From NCBI GenBank assembly GCA_021789695.1, contig JAJYJH010000021.1, positions 1 to 32,387 of the forward strand: a stretch of 32,387 nucleotides of DNA, written 5' to 3'. Each line of letters starts with the position of its first letter. The stretch's first letter is position 1. Position numbers and translations under genes: made by a program. The notes beneath the pieces were generated by a model that was not told the DNA's origin, did no database searches, and saw nothing but the letters and a program-made list of their open reading frames with translations. The DNA is from a bacterium. GTDB taxonomy: Bacteria; Elusimicrobiota; Elusimicrobia; Elusimicrobiales; UBA9959. Of this stretch, positions 7,835-15,373 are shown piece by piece.

Positions 7835-9181
7835 TTATTTTATGACCACCAGCTTGCCGGTCTTGCGGTTCTTTCCCGCCCTGGCTTCCCAGAGATACAC
7901 CCCGCTGGCCACTATCTGGCCGTCGGCATTCTTCACGTCCCATACTACGGACGGCGGAGCGGCGTAGAGCGTGCGCACGAGCGCCCCGGTTATGGTATAA
8001 ATCCTTATCACCGCCGAGGACGGGATACCGCGGAACATTATGCCGCCGCTCCAGCTGCCGTACCTGGCCATGTCCCCTCCGTTAGGGCGGAACGGCACCG
8101 GGGAGGCATAAACGGAACTGACGTCATTGTCCGGCACGGCCATCAGGGCATAATCGGAGAAATGCGTGACCGGCTGGGAAACTGTTCTGGCCGCTGTGTC
8201 CAGAACGGCCCCTCCCTGCCGCTCCCAGAGCGCGGAAGTTTCATTAAGGCGCCAGACCGATAGCGATGAGACCTTCATCTTTGGCGCGGAGGGCGGGCCG
8301 TCTATCAGGCCGTCCCCGGAGGCGTCGGGGTAGGGCAGAGTTATGACGCAGGCGGAATTTGGCTGAGCCGGACGTCCCGAGGCGTCGTAAGGAGAGACGG
8401 AAACGGCGCTGAGCAGTTCCGGGGAGCCAGGCAGCGCGGGCAGCCTTGCGTTTGCCTGCTCGGCGGCCTGGCCGGAAACGCCGGTGGAAACGGCCATGAA
8501 GAAATCCTGGGAATATGAATTGGCGGGAATCGTCACGCGCACTCTGCGGTCCGACAGGGCGGCCGCTGTATTGTCCAGCCTGTGGTCCATGATGACGGAG
8601 AAATAAACGGTGGTCGCCTCAGTCAGGGGAGAGCCGTTTATATCGACTATCCCGGAGGAAAAATAAACGGAAAAGACGCTGCCCTTAGGCCAGGACTCAG
8701 AGGGGACCAGCACCAGCTCCTGGCCCGAATAACTCAGCGTGACCGGCCAACTGGAGCCAGAAACGGAGCCGGCATTGTCGTAGAGCTGCGTCACGTTCAC
8801 TCCGGGGGCCGAGAGGTCCGGAGAGATGTCGTCGCTGAAGACCAGTCCCAGCGACCCCCCGGAGGGAAGACCCCAGAGCGCGCCGTCGGAACTTACCGCG
8901 GAAGAAGTGGACGACAGTGAAGTCAGGCCCTGGGCTACCGCTTCCGCCGGGACAAGCGACAGGTAGCCCGACCATACCGACGAGGCCGCAGCGCTCAGCA
9001 TCGAAGGGCTGGCGCAGCCGTCACCCACCGTGTACGAAACGTCGTATGTCCCAGTGGAGGCGCTTACAACGGCCAAAGGGGCGTCCGAGGAGCGGACCCT
9101 CTCCCAGCCGCAGTAAGAAAGAGGCGGCAACGCGGCGGCGCAGGCCGCCAGCAGGCAGAAAACATGGAGCTTTTTCTTCAT
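7835..9181 (-). CDS. secreted protein with Ig-like region and FlgD/T9SS-type C-terminal domain
   Basis: 448 aa. It starts with a signal peptide (MKKKLHVFCLLAACAAALPP). The middle contains an Ig-like segment (DISPDLSAPGVNVTQLYDN...VYFSSGIVDINGSPLTE) and a long Ser/Thr/Ala-rich beta region. The last about 85 residues match the FlgD-Ig/type IX sorting-domain pattern: ASPVPFRPN, then IRIYTITGALVRTL, WDVKNADGQIVASGVYLW, and a basic KTGKLVVIK end. In Bacteroidetes such tails direct export by the type IX system; here only the PorV-like neighbour is visible. It is the first gene of the four-gene exported operon. A perfect Shine-Dalgarno sequence close to the ATG is lacking; a stem-loop lies just upstream. 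Confidence 0.8.
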   Translation of the reverse strand: MKKKLHVFCLLAACAAALPPLSYCGWERVRSSDAPLAVVSASTGTYDVSYTVGDGCASPSMLSAAASSVWSGYLSLVPAEAVAQGLTSLSSTSSAVSSDGALWGLPSGGSLGLVFSDDISPDLSAPGVNVTQLYDNAGSVSGSSWPVTLSYSGQELVLVPSESWPKGSVFSVYFSSGIVDINGSPLTEATTVYFSVIMDHRLDNTAAALSDRRVRVTIPANSYSQDFFMAVSTGVSGQAAEQANARLPALPGSPELLSAVSVSPYDASGRPAQPNSACVITLPYPDASGDGLIDGPPSAPKMKVSSLSVWRLNETSALWERQGGAVLDTAARTVSQPVTHFSDYALMAVPDNDVSSVYASPVPFRPNGGDMARYGSWSGGIMFRGIPSSAVIRIYTITGALVRTLYAAPPSVVWDVKNADGQIVASGVYLWEARAGKNRKTGKLVVIK

Positions 9182-9185
9182 CAGA

Positions 9186-9211
9186 GGGAGGCTCTTGCGG
9201 GAAGCCCTCCC
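9186..9211 (-). promoter_or_regulatory. stem-loop in the leader of the CTD-protein gene
   Basis: On the minus strand, GGGAGGGCT pairs with AGCCTCCC with one bulged base and a 9-nt loop, ending about 5 nt before the ATG at 9181. The strong purine-rich Shine-Dalgarno-like tract lies in the distal arm, so the stem could either present or sequester it. There is no T-run, so it is not an intrinsic terminator. Confidence 0.35.
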
Positions 9212-9232
9212 CGCTTGCCCGGGACACAGGAC

Positions 9233-10168
9233 CTATCTCTTGAGCGTTTCCACGGACCTCAAGCCGCGCACCACGCCGGCCTCGGTCAGACCCTTCACGT
9301 AGCCGTTGTACCTGGTCTGCACCGGTTTGTCGGGGCCGAGCCCGGCGGGATCGGTCACCATCCTGACGAACGAGGAGCTCACCGGAAAGGCCGTCACCAG
9401 GTAGGTCCGGGACGGCTTGGTGTCGTGCACCGAATAGACCAGCAGATAGGCGTCCCCCGCGGTGACCTTTTCGAACGGAACCAGGTCGGTGCGCAGCGTG
9501 ACGGAGCGCCCCCCGGGCAGCTCCGCGGTCTCGGAGAGCCTCACGTGCGCCACGTCGGAGGAGATGTACTTCTCAAGCGCCGGAGCGCAGTAAGGGCCGA
9601 CCTTCTCCAGCAGGGCGTAGGCGGCAGGATCGCCCTTCAACGCGATGGACCCGGCGAAGCAGGTCACGTTGGTGAGCAGCGTTCCCGAAGACGGGGCCGG
9701 GCCGAGAGAACCCTCCGGCAGCCCGAAGCCGAGTTCTATCTCTGGGTCCACCCAGCGCGCGCGCTTGAAGCCGAAGCTGGTATGCAGCAGGCTGAACAGG
9801 TAGCCGTAGGTATGCTCCAGACCGGCCGGCATTATCCTGCCCTCCGGCTGTTCGGCCCCGGCGGTGCGGGCCAGGAAAGAGAGGAGCGGCGGCCTTACGA
9901 TCTCTCCCTTGGCGAACTCGTCGAAGTTGATGCTCTGCCCCCAGAGCTTGAGGATGAAGCGGTGGGCGCGTATGAATTCCAGCTGCTTCAGCAGGCCGGG
10001 GACGTACTCCGAGAAGTCGCGGCGTATCTCGGCCTGGGAGGTCTTCTCGCCGATAAGCCTGGAGACCCCGGCCCACGGGCAGTCGGCCTTGGTCTCTCCG
10101 GGCGCCGGGCATTCGAAGGAGAAGGCCAGGGAGGGGACCAGCAGCAGGGCGGCCAGCAGCAGCTTCAT
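9233..10168 (-). CDS. exported protein of unknown function
   Basis: 311 aa. The ATG at 10168 begins a clear signal peptide (MKLLLAALLLVPSLAFS) and overlaps the upstream TGA (TGATG), so the longer in-frame extension is rejected. The mature part has four Cys (near FECPAPGETKADCPW, NVTCFAGS and GPYCAPAL) that could form disulfides, and an alpha/beta-looking composition with segments such as HRFILKLWGQSINFDEF. I recognise no family. It is coupled to the small lipoprotein gene upstream and followed after 51 nt by the next operon. Periplasmic or cell-surface location is inferred from the leader. Confidence 0.72.
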   Translation of the reverse strand: MKLLLAALLLVPSLAFSFECPAPGETKADCPWAGVSRLIGEKTSQAEIRRDFSEYVPGLLKQLEFIRAHRFILKLWGQSINFDEFAKGEIVRPPLLSFLARTAGAEQPEGRIMPAGLEHTYGYLFSLLHTSFGFKRARWVDPEIELGFGLPEGSLGPAPSSGTLLTNVTCFAGSIALKGDPAAYALLEKVGPYCAPALEKYISSDVAHVRLSETAELPGGRSVTLRTDLVPFEKVTAGDAYLLVYSVHDTKPSRTYLVTAFPVSSSFVRMVTDPAGLGPDKPVQTRYNGYVKGLTEAGVVRGLRSVETLKR

Positions 10169-10470
10169 CACGCGGCCCTGCGGAAGTCGGAGCGGCTCAC
10201 GGTGTAATAGCGGGTGCCGCACGGATAGCCCGGCCAGGGGCCGCAGTCCTGCTTGGCCGGGGCCGTGCTCTGGTTCACCGAGTTGGCTATATCCTGCAGC
10301 GACCCGGGGCTGGAGGACTGTACCGAGGCCTCCTTCTTCTCCGCCTTGAAGCAGGCGGTCAGGGCGGCGAGGCCCACGGCCAGCAGTCCCAGCACGCCGA
10401 AGCGCGCCACGCGGTTCACCTCGTTCCGGGTCAGGCCCGTCCTGGCGCCGAGTTCGTAAAGTTTCTTCAT
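10168..10470 (-). CDS. small lipoprotein of unknown function
   Basis: 100 aa. I chose the ATG at 10470 because GAGGGGAGACGAT precedes it; an upstream in-frame ATG lacks a ribosome-binding site. An n-region of about 22 residues with Arg/Lys is followed by a hydrophobic stretch ending in the lipobox LTAC (Cys40), then a short charged linker (FKAEKKE), a Ser/Gln-rich stretch and a Cys-containing end (CGPWPGYPCG). The long n-region is atypical but compatible with a type II signal peptide. It overlaps the start of the next exported protein, so the two probably work together. No homologous family recognised. Confidence 0.68.
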   Translation of the reverse strand: MKKLYELGARTGLTRNEVNRVARFGVLGLLAVGLAALTACFKAEKKEASVQSSSPGSLQDIANSVNQSTAPAKQDCGPWPGYPCGTRYYTVSRSDFRRAA

Positions 10471-10544
10471 ATCGTCTCCCCTCTTTATGCCTCTCGCTAA
10501 CACAGAATTCTAGTAATTTTTGTTGCCGGGAGGACAATGGAAAA

Positions 10545-11525
10545 TCAGGCGGATCGGGGTCCGGCCGCCCGGCGCCTGAAAGCCCAGGACGCGGCGGTCT
10601 CAGCGGTGAAAGCGGCCGGGGCGTCCGCGGCGGGCTCCGGCCCGTAGGGTTCGTCCCCGGCCAGCGCCGCCAGTATCAGCCCGCGCCCCAGGGCCATAGC
10701 CGCCTCGTAGGCGGCCCGTTCCGGCACCCTGGCCCCCAATTTGGAGGCGAACTCCGCCGCCAGCCTGCCCTGCGTATCCCAATGAGCTAGCCTGGCGCAG
10801 GCCGCGGCCTCGCGCGACGGGCGAGCCTCGTTCTCCTCCGCCAGCGAAAAATATTCCATCGCGGCCGGAGCGCTGACCAGCGCCAGCTCCAGCTCGGCCG
10901 CGGAGTTGCCGCCGGCCGTCACCAGCCGCCTGACGGCGGTCTCCAGGGCCGCGCTCTCTTCCTCACGCCTGAACGGGACCAGGCCCTTGTCCAGCAGGCG
11001 CCGCCTCAGCGCGGCGTTGAGCGCCTGGCGACCCCCTTCGGTCTTTACGCAGGCGAAACGCAGGGCCGGACGCCACGTCCGGGACATGAATTCCTCTTTC
11101 GAAACGGAAAAGCCGGCCTCACACAGCAGTTCCTCCAGCAGTTCTTTAGGAAAGCAGTAGACGTGGCCCATGCCGGGTGTCTCCGGCCCGTAGACCCAGC
11201 CCAGCGCGGCCTCCCTGGCCCTGTGGTCCCCCTCCAGGAATATCCGGAAGGTCTTCTCTATGTCCGGGGTCTCTATAACTAGCCGGCCGCCAGGCTTCAG
11301 CACGCGCCAGCACTCGGAAAGGAAATACTTGGCCCTGAAGAAGCCCAGGTGCTCCACCAATTGCAGGGCCTTTATCTCCTCCGCGCAGGCGCCGGGGAGG
11401 TCCAGGTCCTGCGCCTCCATCAGGCGGTCGGCGGCCGATTCCGGGCTGGAATCCAGGTTCAGCCAGCCCTCCAGCCTGGCATAGCCGCAACCTATGTTCA
11501 GCCGCAGCGGAGCGGTCTCAGGCAT
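10545..11525 (-). CDS. class I SAM-dependent methyltransferase
   Basis: 326 aa. The N-terminal half is a Methyltransf_11/23-type Rossmann fold: LNIGCGYARLEGWLNLD (motif I and the acidic end of beta 2), ALQLVEHL (motif IV region), WRVLKPGGRLVIETPD (motif V/VI). Such NIGCG...EHL...LKPGG proteins are often small-molecule or sugar methyltransferases encoded in surface-polysaccharide or peptide-modification loci. Residues about 190-326 are an Ala/Glu-rich helical extension without a recognised domain. The ATG lies 8 nt inside the end of the radical SAM gene, so the two are translationally coupled and may act on one substrate; the substrate is not deducible. Confidence 0.82.
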   Translation of the reverse strand: MPETAPLRLNIGCGYARLEGWLNLDSSPESAADRLMEAQDLDLPGACAEEIKALQLVEHLGFFRAKYFLSECWRVLKPGGRLVIETPDIEKTFRIFLEGDHRAREAALGWVYGPETPGMGHVYCFPKELLEELLCEAGFSVSKEEFMSRTWRPALRFACVKTEGGRQALNAALRRRLLDKGLVPFRREEESAALETAVRRLVTAGGNSAAELELALVSAPAAMEYFSLAEENEARPSREAAACARLAHWDTQGRLAAEFASKLGARVPERAAYEAAMALGRGLILAALAGDEPYGPEPAADAPAAFTAETAASWAFRRRAAGPRSA

Positions 11526-12684
11526 CCCTCCTCCTCTTGCCGGAGAAGATGCCGCCCAGCCGCCGGAACGAGGCCCCGCCGGCCAAGCCGCCCAGTTTCA
11601 GTCCAAAATTCCGCAGCGGCCCGGCCTTCTCCGCGGCCAGCAGTTTTTTCTCTATAGAGAGGAAGCAATAGGGGTCGTTGTGCAGGCGCCCGGTTTTCAT
11701 CAGAGACATCTCGCTACAGCCGCCGCCACATGTCTCCGCGTGCCCGCAATCAGCGCACTCGGGCCCGGCTTGCTCTTTTTTGAAGTCCCGGGCGTAAGCG
11801 AAGGCGCCCGGCCTGTTCCAGATGGAGGCGAAGGATTCTCTGCGGACGTTGCCTTCCACGAACGCGGCGTCATTGACGGCAAGGCAGCCCATCACTCCGC
11901 CGTCGCTGCGCACGCCGGCCACCGAGATGCCGGCCTGACAGCCCTCCCATTTCTCGTACAGGGAGACGTTCGTCAGCAGCGCCGAGTGGTAGCCTAGGTC
12001 GTGCGCGCCTATCACCGGCAGTTCGTCGGCAGTATACTGCCTGCGGCAGGCCTCCACAAAGAGCCCTACCGCATAGAAATCCTCCTTGTCCAGCAGCAGG
12101 TCGCGGGAGAAGCGCCCGCCCTCGGCGCCAGCGGTCTGCACCTGCCAGGCTATGCCGCGTCCCTTCAGCAGGTCCCGCAGCTTAGGCAGTTCGGCGATGT
12201 TGAGCTTGTGTACCGTGGTGATGACGCTGACCGGCAGGCCCTCGGCAAGGCAGCGGTCTATGAAGGAGTTGGACTTAGCGAAGGCGTCCTTCATCCCGCG
12301 GATCCGGTCGTGCAAGGCCGGGTCCGCCGCGTCCAGGCTGACGGCCACGGCACGCGGAGAAAGCTCCCTCAGCCCGCGGAAGATCTCCTCGGAATGGACG
12401 GTGCCGTTTGTGATGACCGAAAGCTCCATGCCCAGCTCCCGGACGCGCCTGGCTACGGCGAAGAAATCTCCGCGCAGCAGCGGCTCACCGCCCATAAGCG
12501 CCACCCCCCCGCAGCCTGCCTTCTTCAGGTCGTCGCAGAGTGCCAGCGCCTCCGCCGGAGAAAGCTCGGCTTCGCGCTTACCGCCGGCGGTGGAGCCGCA
12601 GTGCAGGCACTTGAGGTTACAGGCCAGCGTGAGTTCCCAGACCACGCAGGCCGGACCGCGATACAGAGAGGTCTTCATGGACAT
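11518..12684 (-). CDS. radical SAM/SPASM-domain enzyme
   Basis: 388 aa. CNLKCLHC (Cys22, 26, 29) is the CxxxCxxC site for the SAM-binding [4Fe-4S] cluster, and GGEP (65-68) contacts SAM. The C-terminal part has seven Cys in SPASM order (249, 267, 310, 313, 319, 323, 340; GCQAG, CADC, CGGGC), able to hold two auxiliary clusters as in anSME, PqqE and related peptide-modifying enzymes. It is coupled by an 8-bp overlap to a methyltransferase. No obvious short RiPP precursor follows; the nearest candidate substrates would be the exported proteins downstream or the divergent lipoprotein. The start could also be the ATG two codons later. The exact reaction is unknown. Confidence 0.9.
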   Translation of the reverse strand: MSMKTSLYRGPACVVWELTLACNLKCLHCGSTAGGKREAELSPAEALALCDDLKKAGCGGVALMGGEPLLRGDFFAVARRVRELGMELSVITNGTVHSEEIFRGLRELSPRAVAVSLDAADPALHDRIRGMKDAFAKSNSFIDRCLAEGLPVSVITTVHKLNIAELPKLRDLLKGRGIAWQVQTAGAEGGRFSRDLLLDKEDFYAVGLFVEACRRQYTADELPVIGAHDLGYHSALLTNVSLYEKWEGCQAGISVAGVRSDGGVMGCLAVNDAAFVEGNVRRESFASIWNRPGAFAYARDFKKEQAGPECADCGHAETCGGGCSEMSLMKTGRLHNDPYCFLSIEKKLLAAEKAGPLRNFGLKLGGLAGGASFRRLGGIFSGKRRRDA

Positions 12685-12707
12685 TAATCGGACGGACCCT
12701 TTGGCCT

Positions 12708-12713
12708 ATCATA
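12708..12713 (-). promoter_or_regulatory. candidate -10 box for the radical SAM operon
   Basis: TATGAT on the minus strand (5 of 6 to the sigma-70 -10 consensus), 24 nt before the ATG at 12684 in the AT-rich part of the divergent intergenic region. No convincing -35 is present. The rest of 12685-12908 holds a G7T5 tract near 12835 and nothing else I can assign. Confidence 0.3.
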
Positions 12714-12908
12714 CAATATTTGCTTTTGTTGCCCGGCGGCGCCGGCCGCGGAGCGGCGTGGATTACCCTAAAGTCCCATTCCGGGCTGGGCCCTTTTTCC
12801 TGGCCGCCGTAGGACCAATGCCGCTTACCGGGGCGGGGGGGTTTTTGTTTAATATCATTACGGCTCAAGACAGGCCGTTCTTAGATTGCAAGTCAAGGAG
12901 AGTAATAG

Positions 12909-13676
12909 ATGAAAAAGAGAATACTGAAAGGGATCGGCGCCGCCGCAGTGCTGGCCGCGCTGGTCGGCTGCAACGAAATAAACTTCAGCGGCCTTCTCAA
13001 CATCGCCGAGCCGATAACCTTCGCCAACCAGAGCAGGGCCATAGTAACCATCCCTGCGGGGCAGTACCAGACCAAGGCGACCATCGGCCAGTCCGGCAGC
13101 CAGAAGCAGATAACCCTCGAACTGAAGAACGGGAATCAGCCCACCAAAGTCCAGATCAGTTTCGACAAGAACATAAGCATCGGAGAGAACTTCGACCTCA
13201 CCGCAGCCCAGATCGGCCAGAACTTCGACGTTAAGGGCACGATGAAGACCGCCGTCACGAACTCCCCGGACCAGTCCGGCTGGGAGTCCTGCACCTACCA
13301 GCGCCCCCAGACCGTCTGCCGCGGCCCCGAGAAGAGCGCCCAGGACAAGGCTAACGAAGCCTCTCTAAACTCCAACGCCGCCGCCCTCGCCCAAACCGAC
13401 CTCCCGGCCGACCGCACCGCCCCCGAGGCTTCCAACCCTGTTATGGCGGACCGCCCCGGCCCGTATCCAGGCCCGTACCCCGGCCCGTACCCCGGCCCCA
13501 CCTGCAGCACCATCTGGGTCACCCAGTACGGCAATCAGAACGTGACCTATCACTACCAGACCACTACGCGCGACCTGAACGCCAGTTTCGTGCAGGGCGC
13601 CAAGACGCTCGGCACCTACACGGGCCAGTCCTCCGACACCCAGAAGATTTATACCTTCCAGGGTCAGTGCTACTAA
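12909..13676 (+). CDS. lipoprotein with tandem PGPY repeat, function unknown
   Basis: 255 aa. AAGGAG lies 8 nt before the ATG. The leader ends in the lipobox LVGC (Cys21), so this is a lipid-anchored protein. The N-terminal half is beta-rich (AIVTIPAGQYQTKATI, ITLELKNGNQPTKVQISFD). Residues about 140-180 are a low-complexity Ala/Asn/Asp linker. About 183-197 is a tandem PGPY repeat (PGPYPGPYPGPYPGP). The C-terminal part is rich in Thr, Gln and Tyr, with Cys in CSTIW and the last-but-one residue. It is one of only three plus-strand genes here, divergent from the radical SAM operon, and has its own terminator. No family recognised. Confidence 0.8.
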   Translation: MKKRILKGIGAAAVLAALVGCNEINFSGLLNIAEPITFANQSRAIVTIPAGQYQTKATIGQSGSQKQITLELKNGNQPTKVQISFDKNISIGENFDLTAAQIGQNFDVKGTMKTAVTNSPDQSGWESCTYQRPQTVCRGPEKSAQDKANEASLNSNAAALAQTDLPADRTAPEASNPVMADRPGPYPGPYPGPYPGPTCSTIWVTQYGNQNVTYHYQTTTRDLNASFVQGAKTLGTYTGQSSDTQKIYTFQGQCY

Positions 13677-13700
13677 CGGTCGGCATATTAACGCGAAAGA

Positions 13701-13732
13701 GCCGGGCTCCGAAAGGGGCCCGGCCTTTTTTT
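13701..13732 (+). terminator. rho-independent terminator of the PGPY lipoprotein gene
   Basis: A 10-bp stem (GCCGGGCTCC/GGGGCCCGGC, one G-U pair) with a GAAA tetraloop is followed directly by seven T. It lies 25 nt after the stop codon and separates this gene from the convergent tlyA. Confidence 0.92.
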
Positions 13733-13743
13733 CCGGTAACGGC

Positions 13744-14481
13744 TTAAACGGCCTTTCCCAACAGCCAGAGAAATTCCAGGTTCCCCTTGGCCCCTCTTAT
13801 CGGAGAGTCGACGAGCCCTTTCTCGACCGTGCCGGGCAGGGCCACTCGCAGGAAAGAGCGCATCTCTTCCATCGTCTTCAGGCGTGTAGCTTCGTCCTTC
13901 ACGATTCCGCGCCGCAGGTCGGAAGCCTGCAGCTCGAACTGCGGCTTGACCAGGGCCATCACCCTGGCGCCGGGGGCCATGACGGAGAAGACCGGCCCGA
14001 GTATCAGTTTCAGCGAAATGAAGGAGACGTCTATGGCACAGAGCGCCGGGCTTTCGGAAAAAAGTTCCGGCTTCAGGTACCTGGCGTTCGTGCGCGGCAT
14101 AAAGACCACGCGGGGGTCGTTCTTTATCCTTTCGTGTATCTGCCCCTCGCCCACGTCCACGGCGTAGACCTTCGCGGCCCCGGCCTGCAGGAAGCAGTCC
14201 GTGAAGCCGCCGGTAGCCACGCCAACGTCCAGGCAGACCAGGCCCGCCGGCTCCACCCCGAAGGCGTCCAGCGCGCCCTTAAGCTTCAGCCCGCCCCTGG
14301 AGACGTACGGGCATTCGCTCCTGGCCAGGGCTATCTCGTCCTCTTCGCGGACCGGCTGTCCGGCCTTGTCCGCCGGCAGGCCGTTGACGATGACCAGCCC
14401 GGCCATGATGGCCCGCAGGGCCTTCTCCCGGCTTTCAAATAGTCCCCGCTCCACGCAGGCCACGTCGAGGCGCTTCCTCAT
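13744..14481 (-). CDS. tlyA: TlyA-family rRNA 2'-O-methyltransferase (hemolysin A family)
   Basis: 245 aa, the usual TlyA length. Residues 1-62 form an S4 RNA-binding domain (RKRLDVACVERGLFESREKA...VIVNG). The FtsJ-like Rossmann fold follows, with SRGGLKLKGAL (catalytic Lys region), DVGVATGGFTDC as the SAM-binding motif (85-96), AIDVSFISL and VKPQFE (178-183). The family 2'-O-methylates rRNA; in Actinobacteria it methylates C1409 of 16S and C1920 of 23S rRNA, while shorter TlyA-I types methylate only 23S. No Shine-Dalgarno is evident; TAACAT lies 6 nt before the ATG. Confidence 0.92.
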   Translation of the reverse strand: MRKRLDVACVERGLFESREKALRAIMAGLVIVNGLPADKAGQPVREEDEIALARSECPYVSRGGLKLKGALDAFGVEPAGLVCLDVGVATGGFTDCFLQAGAAKVYAVDVGEGQIHERIKNDPRVVFMPRTNARYLKPELFSESPALCAIDVSFISLKLILGPVFSVMAPGARVMALVKPQFELQASDLRRGIVKDEATRLKTMEEMRSFLRVALPGTVEKGLVDSPIRGAKGNLEFLWLLGKAV

Positions 14482-14489
14482 ACCGATAT

Positions 14490-14541
14490 GTTACAAAATA
14501 AAATCCGCGCTTCCCCCCGGCTTCGCCGGTGGAAAGCGCGG
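14490..14541 (-). terminator. rho-independent terminator after the DUF2934/DUF2267 gene
   Basis: The arms at 14505-14521 and 14525-14541 pair at 15 of 17 positions with a 3-nt loop. On the minus strand the stem is followed by ATTTTATTTTG. It lies 16 nt after the stop of the minus-strand gene and insulates tlyA from it. Confidence 0.8.
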
Positions 14542-14557
14542 GCGGCGCGCAAGACTT

Positions 14558-15202
14558 TCAGCGCCGGGAGCGGGCCGCCTCCTCCCAGAGCGCCCGCAGA
14601 TGCTCCGGGAAGCTGCGCCTGACGTCGTTCATCTCCCCCTGCGAGATATGCCGTTCCAGCACCCTGATGATGCCGTGCGTCACGCGCAGAGGATCGGACC
14701 CCTGCGGCAGTTCCGCCGCCACGTGGTCCAGGAACTCGTCCAAATTCCGCATTTTCTCCGGTTTCCCTATCGGGCTCCAGCCGCTGTAATACATCCCCAT
14801 TATCAGCACCGGCATCTGCGAGGCGAACTCGGCGCATTCGTGCACGGGGAGCCTGTCGCGTATGGCGTGCAGCACCGCGCGCAGGGCGCGGTAGGCCTCG
14901 TTCGGGTTGCCGTAGTCCAGTTCCTCCTCCACGTCCTTCAGCCAGGTCCTGGTCTTGGACAGGGCCTTGTCGAAGAGATGCGCCTTCGAGGCCTCGGTTA
15001 TGGTCTCGGGCCACTCCCGCGTCACCAGCTCCGCCTCCCTCCAGTCCCCATCCGCGCTGCCGGGCGCGCCGCCCCTGCGCTCGTATATCTCCTGGGCCAC
15101 CTGGCGCGTGGCCTCCTCCAGGTTTCCGCTGCGCAGGTAGTTGGCGTAGGCCTGCGTATAGGCGTGCCTGGCCAGATTACTTACCCTCATGTTCTTGTTC
15201 AT
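14558..15202 (-). CDS. DUF2934-DUF2267 domain protein
   Basis: 214 aa. Residues about 32-62 (VAQEIYERRGGAPG, then GDWREAE) match DUF2934, a short helical motif found in many soil and sediment bacteria. From about 75 onward the helical region with EELDYGNPNEAYRALRAVLHAIRD and ECAEFASQMPVLIMGMYYSGW is DUF2267, a stress-associated domain of unknown function. The C-terminal helices end basic (AARSRR). The ATG at 15202 follows A7G9 directly on the minus strand; an in-frame ATG four codons later is possible. The gene has its own leader and terminator, so it is probably monocistronic. Confidence 0.8.
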   Translation of the reverse strand: MNKNMRVSNLARHAYTQAYANYLRSGNLEEATRQVAQEIYERRGGAPGSADGDWREAELVTREWPETITEASKAHLFDKALSKTRTWLKDVEEELDYGNPNEAYRALRAVLHAIRDRLPVHECAEFASQMPVLIMGMYYSGWSPIGKPEKMRNLDEFLDHVAAELPQGSDPLRVTHGIIRVLERHISQGEMNDVRRSFPEHLRALWEEAARSRR

Positions 15203-15218
15203 CCCCCCCCCTTTTTTT
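15203..15218. repeat. C9/T7 homopolymer tract in the ribosome-binding region
   Basis: On the minus strand this reads A7G9 immediately before the ATG of the DUF2934/DUF2267 gene. A G9 run is slippage-prone, and a length change would move or alter the Shine-Dalgarno-like purine tract. Confidence 0.7.
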
Positions 15219-15373
15219 ACCGCGTCGGGAGACGCGCACCGGCCGCCCGTAGGACGATCCTGCGGCCTCGTAACGACTCAAAGGTTGTCCCCCAATCCCG
15301 ATACTACCAAGATAGCCGGTCCCGAGGACATAGGCTAAAAAGGCTAACCCTCTTCCTGAGGCGCGTGAAGCGG
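15219..15373 (-). other. structured leader/intergenic region of the DUF2267 gene
   Basis: It contains a perfect 6-bp hairpin (CGCGTC GGGA GACGCG at 15221-15236) just upstream of the A7G9 tract. A second stem has GGCCGC (15241-15246) pairing with GCGGCC (15262-15267) and an inner AGGA/TCCT. Near 15335 there is a short direct repeat AGGCTAA. It may be a structured 5' UTR; I cannot match it to a known riboswitch. Confidence 0.35.

Noticed and set aside
12830-12850. G7T5 run as a terminator
   Set aside because: No stem precedes it on either strand, so it is only a homopolymer run in the divergent intergenic region.
13455-13500. Short tandem repeat resembling a CRISPR or VNTR
   Set aside because: It is the in-frame PGPY codon repeat of the lipoprotein; units are 12 nt with no spacers.
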